Origin: Nocardioides sp.
GTDB taxonomy: Bacteria; Actinomycetota; Actinomycetes; Propionibacteriales; Nocardioidaceae
Assembly: GCA_002729525.1 (NCBI GenBank)
Contig: PBYI01000046.1
Span: forward strand, 16,930-80,929
Length of the DNA: 64,000 nucleotides
Direction: 5' to 3'
The notes below the pieces were generated by a model, which worked only from the letters and a program-made list of their open reading frames with translations, was not told the origin of the DNA and ran no database searches. Shown piece after piece: positions 52,335 through 63,938 of this stretch. The number at the start of each line of letters is the position of its first letter. Position 1 is the first letter of the stretch. Position numbers and translations under genes: made by a program.

Positions 52335-52918
52335 CCACCGGATTCGCCCGCCACCGACGCTCGGGGCGCGTCATCGCCACGTTCACCGGCTTCGAGGCCG
52401 ACCTGCTGCGCTCGCTGGCCGGTCAGCTGGTCGAGCTGCTGCGCAACGAGGCGGCCGTCCCCGACGAGCACGCCGACCCGCTCGAGGCGATGTTCGACTT
52501 CACCGGTCCCACCGAGGAGCCGGAGGACCCGGTGCTGCTGCGCCTGTTCCCCACGGCGTACCCCGACGACGGCGAGGCCGCCTCGGAGTTCCGTCGCTTC
52601 ACCGAGGGGAGCCTGCGCGACGGCAAGGCGAACGCCGCGGCGTCGGTCATCGACGCCCTTGAGGAGGCCGGCCTGCCCGACGAGCTCGCCGAGGACGGCC
52701 TGGTCGTCGATGTCGAGCTCGAGCCGACCGAGGCACTGACCTGGATGAAGTCGTTCACCGACGTCCGGCTCGCGCTGGCCACCCGGCTCGGCGTCGAGGA
52801 CGGCGACGAGGAGTACTGGCACCGCCTGCCCGACGACGACCCGCGCGCCCAGGCGCACGACATCTACGAGTGGGTCGGCTACCTCCAGGAGACCCTGGTC
52901 GCAGCCCTTCAGGACTGA
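52331..52918 (+). CDS. DUF2017 domain protein
   Basis: The 195-residue product begins at an ATG overlapping the clpS stop. It has the family pattern [39 protein letters not shown], then a long helical C-terminal half ([12 protein letters not shown]) ending [18 protein letters not shown]. It is conserved next to clpS in actinobacteria. Its function is unknown, but the fixed link suggests proteolysis control. Confidence 0.9.
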   Translation: MTTGFARHRRSGRVIATFTGFEADLLRSLAGQLVELLRNEAAVPDEHADPLEAMFDFTGPTEEPEDPVLLRLFPTAYPDDGEAASEFRRFTEGSLRDGKANAAASVIDALEEAGLPDELAEDGLVVDVELEPTEALTWMKSFTDVRLALATRLGVEDGDEEYWHRLPDDDPRAQAHDIYEWVGYLQETLVAALQD

Positions 52919-53004
52919 GTCCAGAGCTGGGACGGCCCGCCGCAGGGAGTCTCACAGCCCGGTGGGTGTGCGGACCGCCCACCGCGAGCCCCTAGCCTGG
53001 TCGG

Positions 53005-53442
53005 GTGCTCACCCTGGACCAGGCGACCTACGACCGGATCGTCGCGCACGCCAAGCGCGACCACCCCGACGAGGCCTGCGGCATCGTCGCCGGCCCGGAG
53101 GGCAGCGACCGGGCCGAGCGCGTCGTGGAGATGGTGAACGCCGCGGGCAGCCCGACGTTCTACGAGTTCGACTCCACCGAGCTGCTCGAGCTCTACAAGC
53201 AGATGTGGGACAACGACGAGGAGCCCGTCGTCGTCTACCACTCCCACACCGCCACCGAGGCCTACCCGAGCCCCACCGACGTCAAGCTCGCCAGCGAGCC
53301 GGGCGCCCACTACGTGCTCGTCAGCACCCGTGAGCACGGGAATAACCAGGGCCCCGTGGAGTTCAGGTCCTACAGGATCGTCGACGGCGAGGTGACCGAG
53401 GAAGAGGTCACCGTCGTCCCCGCGCCGGCCGCGGCCGGCTGA
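53005..53442 (+). CDS. mec: JAMM/MPN metalloprotease, Mec-like (CysO-cysteine hydrolase)
   Basis: TAGCCT (52993-52998) is 6 bases before the GTG start. The 145-residue product has the complete JAMM site: Glu in DEACG and H79-x-H81-x7-S89-x2-D92. In M. tuberculosis Mec releases cysteine from the CysO-cysteine adduct. The cysO-like gene follows and ends in Gly-Gly-Cys, so the protease may trim a genome-encoded tail here as well. Confidence 0.93.
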   Translation: MLTLDQATYDRIVAHAKRDHPDEACGIVAGPEGSDRAERVVEMVNAAGSPTFYEFDSTELLELYKQMWDNDEEPVVVYHSHTATEAYPSPTDVKLASEPGAHYVLVSTREHGNNQGPVEFRSYRIVDGEVTEEEVTVVPAPAAAG

Positions 53443-53529
53443 CCCCGACGCACGACCAGCCCGACACGACCCCACCCAGTACCGACCGGCCGACGAGGGC
53501 CGGTTCGAACCAGCAAGGAGCACCACCGC

Positions 53530-53817
53530 ATGGCCATCGAGGTCCGGATCCCGACCATCCTGCGCACCTACACCGGCGGCGAGAAGTCCGTCGAGGGCGC
53601 TGGCGCCACCCTGGCCGCGCTCATCGACGACCTCGAGAGCAACCACGCCGGCATCAAGGACCGCCTCGTCGAGGAGAAGAACGGCGCCGACGACCTGCGC
53701 CGCTTCGTCAACATCTACGTCAACGACGAGGACGTCCGGTTCCTCGGCGGCCTCGAGGCCGAGCTGAGCGACGGCGACCAGGTCGTCGTGCTGCCGGCCG
53801 TCGCCGGCGGCTGCTGA
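53530..53817 (+). CDS. cysO: ThiS/MoaD-like sulfur carrier CysO with C-terminal GGC
   Basis: The 95-residue product begins at an ATG behind AAGGAG. It has the CysO pattern VRIPTILRTYTGGEKSVEG, RFVNIYVNDEDVRFLGGL and DGDQVVVLPAVAGG. The carrier normally ends at the di-glycine that is thiocarboxylated; here G93-G94 is followed by C95 and then the stop. It lies between mec and the NYN/cysM genes. Confidence 0.93.
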   Translation: MAIEVRIPTILRTYTGGEKSVEGAGATLAALIDDLESNHAGIKDRLVEEKNGADDLRRFVNIYVNDEDVRFLGGLEAELSDGDQVVVLPAVAGGC

Positions 53818-53851
53818 CCGGGCCCGCCCCGCGTCCGAGAGCCACCGAGCC

Positions 53852-55418
<1,567 letters not shown>

Positions 55419-55480
55419 CCCGGCCCTGATTCGGCCCTGATCTGCCCGGTCGCGCCGGTGCGGGCGACTACCGTGCTCGC

Positions 55481-56602
55481 GTGCACCGCGCCCTCTCGTC
55501 GGCCCTGACGACCGTCCTGCTGCTCGCCCCGCTGCTGCTGCTCCCGTCGGCCCCGGCCACCGCCACGCCGGCGTCCGCACGGGTCGAGAGCACCCGCGCC
55601 CCGTCGGTCGCCGGCGCCACCGTGTACGGCGAGCGGCTGCGGGTCGGCCCGGGCCGCTGGGACGCCGACGAGGTCGACGTCGCCTACCGCTGGCTGCGCG
55701 ACGGCGAGCCCGTCCGCGGCGCCACCGAGCGCACCTACGTGCTCGACCTGGCCGACCTCGGCGCCCGGATGTCCGTGCAGGTCACCGCGACGACGCCCGA
55801 CGGCGACCGCGGCCGGGTGGTCACCGAACCCACCGCGAGGGTGCGCAAGGCTCCGCTGGAGGCCCGCCGGTCCCCGTCGCTGCGCGGCGAGGCGCGCTTT
55901 ACCCGCACCGTCTCGGCCACCCGCGGCCGGTGGACCACCGACCCCACCAGGGTCCGCTACCAGTGGCTGGTCGGCGGCGCCCCGGTCGCCGGCGCGACCG
56001 GCCGCCGCTACGCCATTCGCCCCGAGGACGTCGGCCGCAGCCTGCGGGTGCGCGTCACCGCGAAGGCACCCGGCCACACCCGAGGTCGGGCCGTGTCCGA
56101 CCCGGTGCGGGTGCAGCACCGCGTGCCCGTGCGGCGTACGGCCACCTACTCGGTGACCACCCGCGGACGCGTCGGCGCCAGCGTGAAGACGTTCAAGAAG
56201 CTCGCCCAGCAGACCTTCGACGACCCGCGCGGCTGGCGCGGCAAGGGCGTGGCGTTCCGCCGGGTCGCCTCGGGCGGGTCGTTCACCCTGGTGCTCGCCG
56301 AGGCCTCGGCCGTGCCGAGCTTCTCCAGCCAGTGCTCGAGCCAGTGGTCGTGCCGCGTCGGCCGCTACGTGGTCATCAACCAGACGCGCTGGCAGCACGC
56401 CTCGCCGGCCTGGAACGGCGCCGGCCGCTCGCTGCGCGACTACCGGCACATGGTGGTCAACCACGAGGTGGGCCACTGGCTCGGCAAGGGCCACGCCTCG
56501 TGCCCCGGGCCGGGCCGGCTCGCGCCGGTGATGATGCAGCAGTCGAAGGGCACGCAGGGCTGCCGGCTCAACCCGTGGCCGACGGCGGCCGAGCTGCGCT
56601 GA
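55481..56602 (+). CDS. secreted DUF3152 metallopeptidase-like protein
   Basis: TACCGT (55469-55474) is 6 bases before the GTG start. The 373-residue product has a signal peptide (about 1-30). Two tandem beta domains follow (AGATVYGERLRVGPGRW and related), then a C-terminal DUF3152 domain with the complete metzincin motif H328-E-x-x-H-x-x-G-x-x-H (NHEVGHWLGKGH) and the family ending VMMQQSKGTQGCRLNPWP. It should be an extracellular zinc protease. It occupies the place of the rhomboid gene in mycobacteria. Confidence 0.85.
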   Translation: MHRALSSALTTVLLLAPLLLLPSAPATATPASARVESTRAPSVAGATVYGERLRVGPGRWDADEVDVAYRWLRDGEPVRGATERTYVLDLADLGARMSVQVTATTPDGDRGRVVTEPTARVRKAPLEARRSPSLRGEARFTRTVSATRGRWTTDPTRVRYQWLVGGAPVAGATGRRYAIRPEDVGRSLRVRVTAKAPGHTRGRAVSDPVRVQHRVPVRRTATYSVTTRGRVGASVKTFKKLAQQTFDDPRGWRGKGVAFRRVASGGSFTLVLAEASAVPSFSSQCSSQWSCRVGRYVVINQTRWQHASPAWNGAGRSLRDYRHMVVNHEVGHWLGKGHASCPGPGRLAPVMMQQSKGTQGCRLNPWPTAAELR

Positions 56603-56623
56603 GCCCTCAGCGGCGTACGGCCC

Positions 56624-57724
56624 TCAGCGGCGTACGACACGCAGGTTCTGCCGGGTGTCGAGCTGGCTGCCGGGCACCGCGTCGACGCCCAGCAGGTCGA
56701 GCGCCAGGTTGGCGACCATGCCGTTGCGCACCGGCTGCTTCGGCTTGCCGTAGCCCGGGCGGGCCTTGCCGGGGTTCTGGTAGCGCGGGTTGATCCGGTA
56801 GAGGTCTGCCGGCGCGACGCCGGGGCCCCACACGGCGAACGGAATCGTGTAGTTGGCCCGCCTGGTCTGCGCGCTGTGCTTCGTCGAGCCGGGCAGGCCG
56901 CCGTGGTCAGCGGTCAGGACGATCGTGAGGTCGTCGAGCTGCGGCTTGCGGTCGGCGGCGTCGAGGACCTTGCCCACCAGCCCGTCGATGCGCTTCACCG
57001 CACGCAGGTAGGCCGGCGACATGAAGCCCTTCGCGTGGCCGGTCTTGTCGGCGTCGCCGATGTGCCAGAACGTGAACGCGCGGTCGCGCCGCAGCAGGTC
57101 GCGGCGCACGGCCTTCATCAGCGCGGTGTCCTGCTCCTCCTTGATCGTGACCCGGTCGAGCCCGTCGGGCCACGACCGCTGGAAGAGGCTGAACTTCGTC
57201 TTCGCGGCGAACAGCGCGGTCGACAGGCCGGCGTCGTGCGCGGTCTCGAAGACCGACGACACGTCCCGGTCGCCGGACGACCTCTGCACCGTGGTTCCCG
57301 GCCGGTCGGTGTTCCAGGTGACGCCGTGGCCGCCGCGGGCCTTCGCGATGCGTCGACCGGTGACCATGGAGGTGTGGTTGGGCAGCGTCACGGTCAGCTC
57401 GTACGACGTGCGCGCGTTGAGCGTCGAGGCGCCCTCGTCGAGGATCCGCCACAGGTGCGGCGCGCCGTCGCGGCCGAGGCGGCGAACGGCATTCGGGTTG
57501 AGCGCGTCGATTGAGATCGCGAGCACCTGCGGGTCGTCGCCGACCCGCTCGGCCTGCGAGCCCCGCCCGACCGGGGGGACCTCACGCGAGGTCGGGACGC
57601 GGTCGTCGGACGCCGCGCCCGCGGCGGGCACGCCGGCCGCGGGGGAGGCGAGCAGGAGAGTGGCGACGGCCAGCGCGACGGTGCGCGGGGCCGGGCGACG
57701 GGCCGGGCGGGGGCGGAGGGCCAT
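56624..57724 (-). CDS. secreted alkaline-phosphatase-superfamily phosphodiesterase
   Basis: TACCCT (57732-57737) is 7 bases before the ATG. The 366-residue product has a signal peptide (about 1-43). The nucleotide pyrophosphatase/phosphodiesterase pattern comprises the metal Asp in AISIDALN, the nucleophile region TLPNHTSMVTG, HIGDADKTGHAKGF and LTADHGG. It should hydrolyse a phosphodiester outside the cytoplasm. Substrate unknown. It is divergent from murI. Confidence 0.85.
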   Translation of the reverse strand: MALRPRPARRPAPRTVALAVATLLLASPAAGVPAAGAASDDRVPTSREVPPVGRGSQAERVGDDPQVLAISIDALNPNAVRRLGRDGAPHLWRILDEGASTLNARTSYELTVTLPNHTSMVTGRRIAKARGGHGVTWNTDRPGTTVQRSSGDRDVSSVFETAHDAGLSTALFAAKTKFSLFQRSWPDGLDRVTIKEEQDTALMKAVRRDLLRRDRAFTFWHIGDADKTGHAKGFMSPAYLRAVKRIDGLVGKVLDAADRKPQLDDLTIVLTADHGGLPGSTKHSAQTRRANYTIPFAVWGPGVAPADLYRINPRYQNPGKARPGYGKPKQPVRNGMVANLALDLLGVDAVPGSQLDTRQNLRVVRR

Positions 57725-57802
57725 GCGCCCGAGGGTACGGCGCGCGGACGGCGTGAGCAGGCCTACGCGCACGAGGTCTCGGCCTTCACCCGCGCGACGC
57801 CG

Positions 57803-57808
57803 TACGCT
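57803..57808 (+). promoter_or_regulatory. -10 box of murI (leaderless)
   Basis: TACGCT ends 8 bases before the GTG at 57817, with no Shine-Dalgarno sequence. It probably drives murI and the coupled MBL gene. Confidence 0.55.
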
Positions 57809-57816
57809 CACCTCTT

Positions 57817-58650
57817 GTGCACGCCGTGAGTCCTGACCAGCGCGACGCGCCGATCGGCATCTTCGACTCCGGTTTCGGCGGCCTCACCGTGGCGCGGTCG
57901 GTCATCGACCAGCTGCCGCACGAGTCGATCCTCTACGTCGGCGACACCGCCCGGCAGCCCTACGGCCCCAAGCCGATCGCCGAGGTCCGCGAGTACGCCC
58001 TGGAGTGCCTCGACCACCTCGTCGCGCAGGGCGTGAAGGCGCTCGTCATCGCCTGCAACTCCGCCAGCGCCGCGATGCTGCGCGACGCCCGCGAGCGCTA
58101 CGACGTCCCCGTCGTCGAGGTGATCTTCCCGGCCACCCGGCACGCCGTCGCCGCGACCCGCAACGGCCGCATCGGCGTCATCTGCACCCGCTCCACCGCC
58201 GAGTCCATGGCGTACGACGACGCGTTCGCCGCCGCCCGCGACGTCACCCTCAGCACCTCGGTGTGCCACCGATTCGTGGAGTTCGTCGAGGCCGGGGTGA
58301 CCTCCGGCGACGAGCTGCTCGCCGCCGCGCACGAGTACCTCGACCCGCTCACCGCGCAGGGCGTCGACACCCTCATCCTCGGCTGCACGCACTACCCGCT
58401 GCTGACCGGCGTCATCTCCTACGTGATGGGGTCCGACGTCACCCTGGTCAGCTCGGCGGAGGAGTGCGCGAAGGACGTCTACCGGATGCTCGCCGACACC
58501 GGGCTGATGCGGTCCGCCGGCGACCCGACGTACCGCTTCGAGACCACCGGGTCGCCGGCGGAGTTCGCACACCTGGGCCGTCGCTTCCTCGGCCCCGAGC
58601 TCGCCGCCGCCCACCAGTTCGCCGGACGTCTCGTGGGGGGTCTTGCATGA
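57817..58650 (+). CDS. murI: glutamate racemase
   Basis: MurI makes D-glutamate for peptidoglycan. The 277-residue product has the two catalytic Cys, C80 in IACNSAS and C190 in LGCTHYPLL, and the N-terminal [14 protein letters not shown]. The length is typical. Its stop overlaps the MBL gene (ATGA), as in mycobacteria (Rv1338-Rv1339). Confidence 0.97.
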   Translation: MHAVSPDQRDAPIGIFDSGFGGLTVARSVIDQLPHESILYVGDTARQPYGPKPIAEVREYALECLDHLVAQGVKALVIACNSASAAMLRDARERYDVPVVEVIFPATRHAVAATRNGRIGVICTRSTAESMAYDDAFAAARDVTLSTSVCHRFVEFVEAGVTSGDELLAAAHEYLDPLTAQGVDTLILGCTHYPLLTGVISYVMGSDVTLVSSAEECAKDVYRMLADTGLMRSAGDPTYRFETTGSPAEFAHLGRRFLGPELAAAHQFAGRLVGGLA

Positions 58651-59450
58651 AGGTGACCGTGATCGGCTGCTCCGGGTCCTACCCCGGGCCGGAGTCGCCG
58701 GCCAGCTGCTACCTGCTGGAGGTCGACGAGGTCATGGCCCCGCCGGCCGACGCCGACGGGTCGGTGGGCGACGAGCCCGTGGTGCGCACCTGGCGCATCC
58801 TGCTCGACCTCGGCAACGGCTCGCTCGGCGCGCTGCACCGCTACGTCGACCCGCTGAGCATCGACGCGGTGCTGCTCTCGCACCTGCACCCCGACCACTG
58901 CATGGACCTGTGCGGCTACTACGTGCAGCGCAAGTACCACCCGACCGGTCCGCAGCCGCAGATCCCCGTCTACGGCCCGCGCGGCACCGCCGACCGGATG
59001 GCGAAGGCGTACGGCCTCGACCTCGACCCGGGGATGCACGAGGAGTTCGACTTCCGCGAGTACGACGCGCCGTTCACCGTCGGCCCGTTCTCGGTCGTGC
59101 CGATCCGGGTCAACCACCCGGTCGCGGCGTACGGGCTGCGGATCAGCGCGGGCGGCTCGACCATCGGCTACTCCGGCGACACCGCGCCGTGCTCGGGGCT
59201 CGACAAGGTCGCCGCCGACGTGCGGCTGCTGCTGTGCGAGGCGTCGTTCCGCGAGCTCGACGACAACCCGCCCGACATCCACTGCACGGGTGCCGACGCC
59301 GGCGACGTGGCCGCCCGGGCCCGCGCCCGTCGGCTGGTGCTCACCCACGTGCCGCCGTGGTTCGAGGCGGAGGGCATGGTCGCCGAGGCGCGCACCCGCT
59401 ACTCCGGACCGATCGAGCTCGCGGCCGCCGGGCGGTCGTGGGTCGTCTGA
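58647..59450 (+). CDS. MBL-fold hydrolase, Rv1339-like
   Basis: The 267-residue metallo-beta-lactamase-fold protein has H79-x-H81-x-D83-H84 in [10 protein letters not shown], and later the conserved [12 protein letters not shown] and LTHVPPW. The same gene in M. tuberculosis (Rv1339) encodes a protein reported as a cyclic-nucleotide phosphodiesterase, and the order murI-MBL-rph-rdgB is conserved, so that activity is a reasonable guess here. Confidence 0.88.
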   Translation: MKVTVIGCSGSYPGPESPASCYLLEVDEVMAPPADADGSVGDEPVVRTWRILLDLGNGSLGALHRYVDPLSIDAVLLSHLHPDHCMDLCGYYVQRKYHPTGPQPQIPVYGPRGTADRMAKAYGLDLDPGMHEEFDFREYDAPFTVGPFSVVPIRVNHPVAAYGLRISAGGSTIGYSGDTAPCSGLDKVAADVRLLLCEASFRELDDNPPDIHCTGADAGDVAARARARRLVLTHVPPWFEAEGMVAEARTRYSGPIELAAAGRSWVV

Positions 59451-59531
59451 CCCTGCCTCGAAGCGGCTCGATCGCGGGTCGATCCCGTGTCGGGGACATG
59501 GGGCCACCGTGCCTCGGGCAGAGTGGCGCCC

Positions 59532-60614
59532 GTGATCACCGTCGAGCACCTCACCCGCTCCTACGGCGGCTTCACCGCCGTCGACGACGTCTCCTTCGCC
59601 TGCCGCCCCGGCCGGGTCACCGGCTTCCTCGGCCCCAACGGCGCGGGCAAGACCACGACGATGCGGATCATCGTCGGGCTCACCCCCGCCACCTCCGGCC
59701 AGGCGCTGGTCGGTGGGCACCGGTACGTCGACATCCCCAACCCCGGCCGTCACGTCGGCGTGCTCCTCGACGCGGGCGCGCAGCACGGCGGCCGCACCGG
59801 CCGGGAGATCCTCACGATCGGCGCCCAGACCATGGGTCTGCCGTCGTCGCGCGTCGAGGAGATCCTGGCGACCGTCGGGCTGAACGAGGACGAGTCCCGC
59901 CGCCGGCTCAAGCACTACTCCCTCGGCATGAAGTAGCGGCTCGGGATCGCCCACGCCCTGCTCGGCGACCCGCAGGTGCTGATCCTCGACGAGCCCGCCA
60001 ACGGCCTCGACCCCGCCGGCATCCGCTGGATGCGCGGGCTGCTCAAGGGCTTCGCCGACCGCGGCGGCACCGTGCTGCTCTCCAGCCACCTGCTGCACGA
60101 GGTGGAGATGATCGCCGACGAGATGATCCTCATCGGCCACGGCCGGGTGCTCGCCCAGGGCGACAAGAAGCAGCTGCTCGCCAGCCAGGGACAGCAGACC
60201 GTCACCAGCAGCGTGCTGTCGCTCGACGACGCCGCGCTCGGCGAGGAGCTGCGTCGCCGCGGCCACCAGGTCACCCCGGGCGTCGCCGGCTCCCCGGCCG
60301 GGCTCACCGTGGTCGCGGAGGCCGCCGAGGTCGGACGTGCCGCGCTCGCCGCCGGCGTCGTGCTCACCGACCTGCGCTCGGTCGAGCAGGGCCTGGAGGA
60401 CCTCTTCCTCGACCTCACCGCCGCCGCGGCCCGCGAGCGGCCGGGCGTGCCGCCGGGGCCGGCCGCGCCGCCGTACCCCAACCCGGGGTTCCCGCAGGGC
60501 TTCCAGCCGGGCTCCCCGACAGGCCCGCCGCCCCCGCCGTACGGCGGCCCGCCGCCCGGCGCGGTGCCGCCGCCCCCGGCGTACGACCCGAACCAGCAGG
60601 GAGGCGCCCGATGA
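59532..60614 (+). pseudogene. ABC transporter ATP-binding protein with in-frame amber codon
   Basis: The frame from GTG 59532 (7 bases after CAGAGT) to TGA 60614 would give a 360-residue ATPase with Walker A GPNGAGKTT, a Q-loop region, Walker B VLILDEPANGLDP and the H-switch SSHLL. The last 70 residues are Pro/Gly-rich. Codon 135 (59934-59936) is TAG, exactly where the family has Gln in the signature YSLGMKQRLGIA. All sequence before and after is intact and in frame, which indicates a recent single change (CAG to TAG), a sequence error or readthrough. The permease gene overlaps its end. Confidence 0.8.
59934..59936 (+). other. premature TAG within the ABC signature motif
   Basis: The codon between GGC ATG AAG and CGG CTC GGG ATC GCC reads TAG; a single C-to-T change from CAG (Gln) explains it. 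Translation resumes in the same frame without a good internal start before 59976. Confidence 0.9.
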
Positions 60615-61435
60615 GCGCGATGACGTTCGACCTGACGAGCACGCCGGCGGTGCCGTTCTGGCGGCTGGTGCTGGTGGAGACCCGCAAGACGGTCGACACG
60701 GTGGCGTCGTTCTGGCTGGTGATGTCGATGTTCATCATCACGGTGCTGCTGGACGGGTTCGTGATGCTCGCCGCGATCCTGCAGTCGTCACCGGTCAATT
60801 ACTTCGACTTCACCCAGCTGTCGCTGGTCGCGACGTCCGTGCTGCTGCCGATCCTCGGCGTGCTGCTGGTGACCGGCGAGTGGGGCCAGCGCACCGCGAT
60901 GGTCACCTTCAGCCTCGAGCCGCGGCGGCTGCGGGTGGTGCTCGCCAAGCTGGTCGTCGGTCTGGTGCTCACGGTGGCGACGGTGCTCATCGCGCTGGTC
61001 GTGGCGCTCGCCTGCACGCTGGTGTGCGAGCTCTTCAACGGCGACCAGACCACCTGGGGGGCGACCACGACCGGGTTCGAGGGCACCGACGCGTCGGGCC
61101 CGGCGCTCCTGGTCGGCTACCTGCTGACCCAGGCGATCGCGATGACCAGCGGCTTCGCGCTGGCGGCGCTCCTGCTCAACACGCCGGCCGCGATCGTGGT
61201 CTACCTCGTCTACTCCTTCGCGCTGCCGGGCGTCCTGTTCGCCGTCAGCGCGATTTGGACCGACTTCGCCGACGTCTCGCCGTACCTCAACTTCGTCGAG
61301 GCCCAGGCGCCGCTCGCGACGCTCTCGCTCGGCTCGGCGGAGGAGTGGCTTCAGCTGTTCACCTCGGGCCTGCTGTGGCTCGGACTGCCGCTGGGGCTCG
61401 GTCTGCTGCGGATCCTGCGGGCCGAGGTCAAGTAG
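60611..61435 (+). CDS. ABC-2-type transporter permease
   Basis: The 274-residue product starts at an ATG overlapping the ATPase stop (ATGA). It has six predicted membrane segments, with LVLVETRKTVDTVASFWLVMSMF at the first and the [25 protein letters not shown] loop typical of ABC-2/NatB-like exporters. It is intact, which makes the amber codon in its ATPase partner notable. The exported substrate is unknown. Confidence 0.85.
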   Translation: MSAMTFDLTSTPAVPFWRLVLVETRKTVDTVASFWLVMSMFIITVLLDGFVMLAAILQSSPVNYFDFTQLSLVATSVLLPILGVLLVTGEWGQRTAMVTFSLEPRRLRVVLAKLVVGLVLTVATVLIALVVALACTLVCELFNGDQTTWGATTTGFEGTDASGPALLVGYLLTQAIAMTSGFALAALLLNTPAAIVVYLVYSFALPGVLFAVSAIWTDFADVSPYLNFVEAQAPLATLSLGSAEEWLQLFTSGLLWLGLPLGLGLLRILRAEVK

Positions 61436-61505
61436 TCACCCGACGTTGCGCGACGCGTCACCGGGGCGACCCGGCGACGTACGACGACCCGCCAGCGTGG
61501 TGCCC

Positions 61506-62294
61506 GTGGCCGGGTACCTGCGGGTGGCAGCTCTGGGTGACAGCACGACCGTCGGCGTCGGCGACCCCGTGGTCGGCGGGTGGCGCGGCTGGTCGCGGCA
61601 CCTCGTCGACGCGCTGCGGACGACGTACGAGGTGTCGTACTGCAACGTCGCGGTCAGCGGGTCCACGACCGTCGAGGTGCGGCGCGACCAGCTCGCCGAC
61701 GCCGTCGCGCACCGGCCGGACCTCGCCAGCCTCGTCGTCGGCGGCAACGACACGATGCGCTCGGGCTGGTGCCCGCAGCGGGTGCGCGCCGACCTGCTGC
61801 ACTGCGCCGACCGGCTGACCGCGGCCGGGGCGACCCTGATGACCGTGCGGCTGCACGACCACCCCGCGACCGTGCCCGGGCTGCCCGGCTGGGTGCGGCG
61901 CCCGCTGAGCGCGCGGGTCGCGATGGTCAACGACGCCTACGACGAGGTGCACGCGCGGTACGGCGGGGTGCGGGGCGACCTCGCGCAGTCGCCGGAGGTG
62001 CTGCGCCGCGAGTGCTGGTCGGTCGACCGGCTGCACCCGTCCGAGCTGGGGCACCGGGCGCTGGCGCGGGCGTTCGCGCAGGCGCTCGCCGCCGCCGGGT
62101 ACGACGTACCGCTCCCGCCGGCGGAGGCCTCCGGCGGCCTGCCGCCCACGTGGCGGCGCGACGTGGCGTGGGTGGTGACCGAGGCGGGGCCGTGGTTCGG
62201 GCGGCGTGCGCGCGACCTCGGCCCCTGGGCGGCGCAGGCGGCGTGGACCGAGGCCCGCAGCGGGCTGGGGCGTCTCGTAGGGTCGTCGGCATGA
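61506..62294 (+). CDS. SGNH/GDSL hydrolase
   Basis: The 262-residue product has S13 in [10 protein letters not shown], Asn in [11 protein letters not shown] and the D-H pair in [11 protein letters not shown]. It has no signal peptide, unlike the other SGNH proteins of the window, so it is probably cytoplasmic. I chose the third of three nearby GTG codons because CAGCGT lies 7 bases before it; GTG 61497 or 61500 is possible. The stop overlaps the rph start. Confidence 0.82.
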   Translation: MAGYLRVAALGDSTTVGVGDPVVGGWRGWSRHLVDALRTTYEVSYCNVAVSGSTTVEVRRDQLADAVAHRPDLASLVVGGNDTMRSGWCPQRVRADLLHCADRLTAAGATLMTVRLHDHPATVPGLPGWVRRPLSARVAMVNDAYDEVHARYGGVRGDLAQSPEVLRRECWSVDRLHPSELGHRALARAFAQALAAAGYDVPLPPAEASGGLPPTWRRDVAWVVTEAGPWFGRRARDLGPWAAQAAWTEARSGLGRLVGSSA

Positions 62295-63007
62295 CTGCTG
62301 CACCCCGCGAGGACGGCCGCGCCGACGACGAGCTGCGCCCCATCAAGATCACCCGCAACTGGCTCGACCACGCCGCCGGCTCGGTGCTGGTGGAGTTCGG
62401 CAAGACCCGCGTGCTGTGCGCCGCCTCGGCCTCCGAGGGCGTGCCGCGCTGGCGCAAGGGCTCCGGCCTCGGCTGGGTGACGGCGGAGTACGCGATGCTC
62501 CCCGCCTCCACCCACGAGCGCTCGGCGCGCGAGTCGGTCAAGGGCCGCATCGGCGGGCGCACGCACGAGATCAGCCGCCTCGTCGGCCGGTCGCTGCGTG
62601 CGATCGTCGACTACCAGGCGATGGGGGAGAACACCATCCAGCTCGACTGCGACGTGCTCCAGGCCGACGGCGGCACCCGCACCGCCGCGATCACCGGTGC
62701 GTACGTCGCGCTCGCCGACGCCGCCGCGTCGCTCGGCGTCTCGAAGGCGCTCACCGGCTCCGTCGCTGCCGTCAGCGTCGGCATCATCGACGGCGTCCCG
62801 CGCCTGGACCTGCCGTACGTCGAGGACGTCCGCGCCGAGACCGACATGAACGTCGTCATGACCGGCGAGGGCTCGTTCGTCGAGGTGCAGGGCACCGCCG
62901 AGGGCGCGGCGTTCAGCCGCTCCGAGCTCGACGCGCTGCTCGCGCTGGCCGAGAAGGGCTGCGCCGACCTGACCCGGCTCCAGCGGGAGGCGCTCGCCGG
63001 TGGCTGA
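62291..63007 (+). CDS. rph: ribonuclease PH
   Basis: RNase PH trims tRNA 3' ends by phosphorolysis. The 238-residue product has the N-terminal [31 protein letters not shown] and the core [13 protein letters not shown], then the D-x-D metal site in [25 protein letters not shown]. The C-terminus is intact. The ATG overlaps the previous stop, and the stop overlaps rdgB by 8 bases. Confidence 0.97.
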   Translation: MTAAPREDGRADDELRPIKITRNWLDHAAGSVLVEFGKTRVLCAASASEGVPRWRKGSGLGWVTAEYAMLPASTHERSARESVKGRIGGRTHEISRLVGRSLRAIVDYQAMGENTIQLDCDVLQADGGTRTAAITGAYVALADAAASLGVSKALTGSVAAVSVGIIDGVPRLDLPYVEDVRAETDMNVVMTGEGSFVEVQGTAEGAAFSRSELDALLALAEKGCADLTRLQREALAGG

Positions 63008-63617
63008 CGCGCCGCTGCGCATCCACCTGGCGTCGCGCAACGCCAAGAAGCTCGCCGAGATGGAGCGCATCCTCGCCGAGCACCTGCCGGGCGCGACCGT
63101 CGTCGGCCTCGACGACGTGCCGGCGTACGACGAGCCGGTCGAGGACGAGCCGACCTTCGAGGGCAACGCCAGGCTCAAGGCGCGCGCCGGCCTCGCCGCC
63201 ACCGGCCTGCCGACGGTCGCCGACGACTCCGGGCTGTGCGTCGACGCGCTCAACGGGATGCCGGGCGTGCTGTCGGCCCGGTGGTCGGGTCCGCCGAAGT
63301 CGGACGAGCGCAACAACGAGCTCCTGCTCGCCCAGCTGCACGACGTACCCGACGAGCGCCGTGGCGCCCACTTCACGTGCGCCGTCGTCGCCTGCCTGCC
63401 CGACGGCCGCGAGGTCGTCGTCGAGGGCCGGATGGCGGGTCGCGTGATCCGCGAGGTCCGGGGGAGCGGCGGCTTCGGCTACGACGTCCTCTTCGAGGCC
63501 GACGAGGCGCCCGGCGTCACCACCGCCGAGCTGTCCCGCGACGACAAGGACGCGATCTCCCACCGCGGCCACGCGCTCCGCGAGCTGGCCCCGAGGCTCG
63601 CCGAGGTGCTCGGGTAG
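63000..63617 (+). CDS. rdgB: XTP/dITP diphosphatase (RdgB/HAM1)
   Basis: The 205-residue product has the HAM1-family motifs [60 protein letters not shown] and [11 protein letters not shown], then the C-terminal [12 protein letters not shown]. It removes non-canonical purine nucleotides. The GTG start overlaps rph by 8 bases, the standard rph-rdgB pair. Confidence 0.97.
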   Translation: MADAPLRIHLASRNAKKLAEMERILAEHLPGATVVGLDDVPAYDEPVEDEPTFEGNARLKARAGLAATGLPTVADDSGLCVDALNGMPGVLSARWSGPPKSDERNNELLLAQLHDVPDERRGAHFTCAVVACLPDGREVVVEGRMAGRVIREVRGSGGFGYDVLFEADEAPGVTTAELSRDDKDAISHRGHALRELAPRLAEVLG

Positions 63618-63938
63618 TAGGGCCTGCGCGCCCCGGCGTCGTCCCGAGGCGCGGTGGCACGGCCGGCGTGGTGACCGCGGCTCCTACGGTCTTGGCTGGC
63701 TGAGAACGCCGGCAACGCCCCCGTCCAGCGCACCGGATACGACCGAGGCGCCAGCCGTCCTCTTGCCGCCCACCAGCGCGTCGCCTCACTGCGCGCGTAG
63801 GCCGCCCGGCTCCGTAGCAGGCCACGGGCAAAGCGGCCGGGTGGGCGCCGGCGCCCGTCAGGCCGAGGAGGGCTTCCTACGCCAGGCCGACAGTTGCCGC
63901 ACAGCTGATATGTAGCGGTTTCCTGTCAAGAGCAGGTT
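63618..63938. other. intergenic stretch without a recognised gene
   Basis: About 320 bases after rdgB contain no frame with good third-position bias, no tRNA-like T-loop and no Shine-Dalgarno start. A small cctg/cagg hairpin lies near 63922-63935. I see nothing else, and the next gene begins beyond the window. Confidence 0.6.

Noticed and set aside
53505..53516. ggttcgaacc resembling a tRNA T-loop upstream of cysO
   Set aside because: No acceptor, D or anticodon stems can be drawn around it; it lies in the leader of cysO.
63618..63938. Possible small genes or RNA after rdgB
   Set aside because: No frame shows coding bias and no tRNA-like fold could be drawn; only hairpins are visible.
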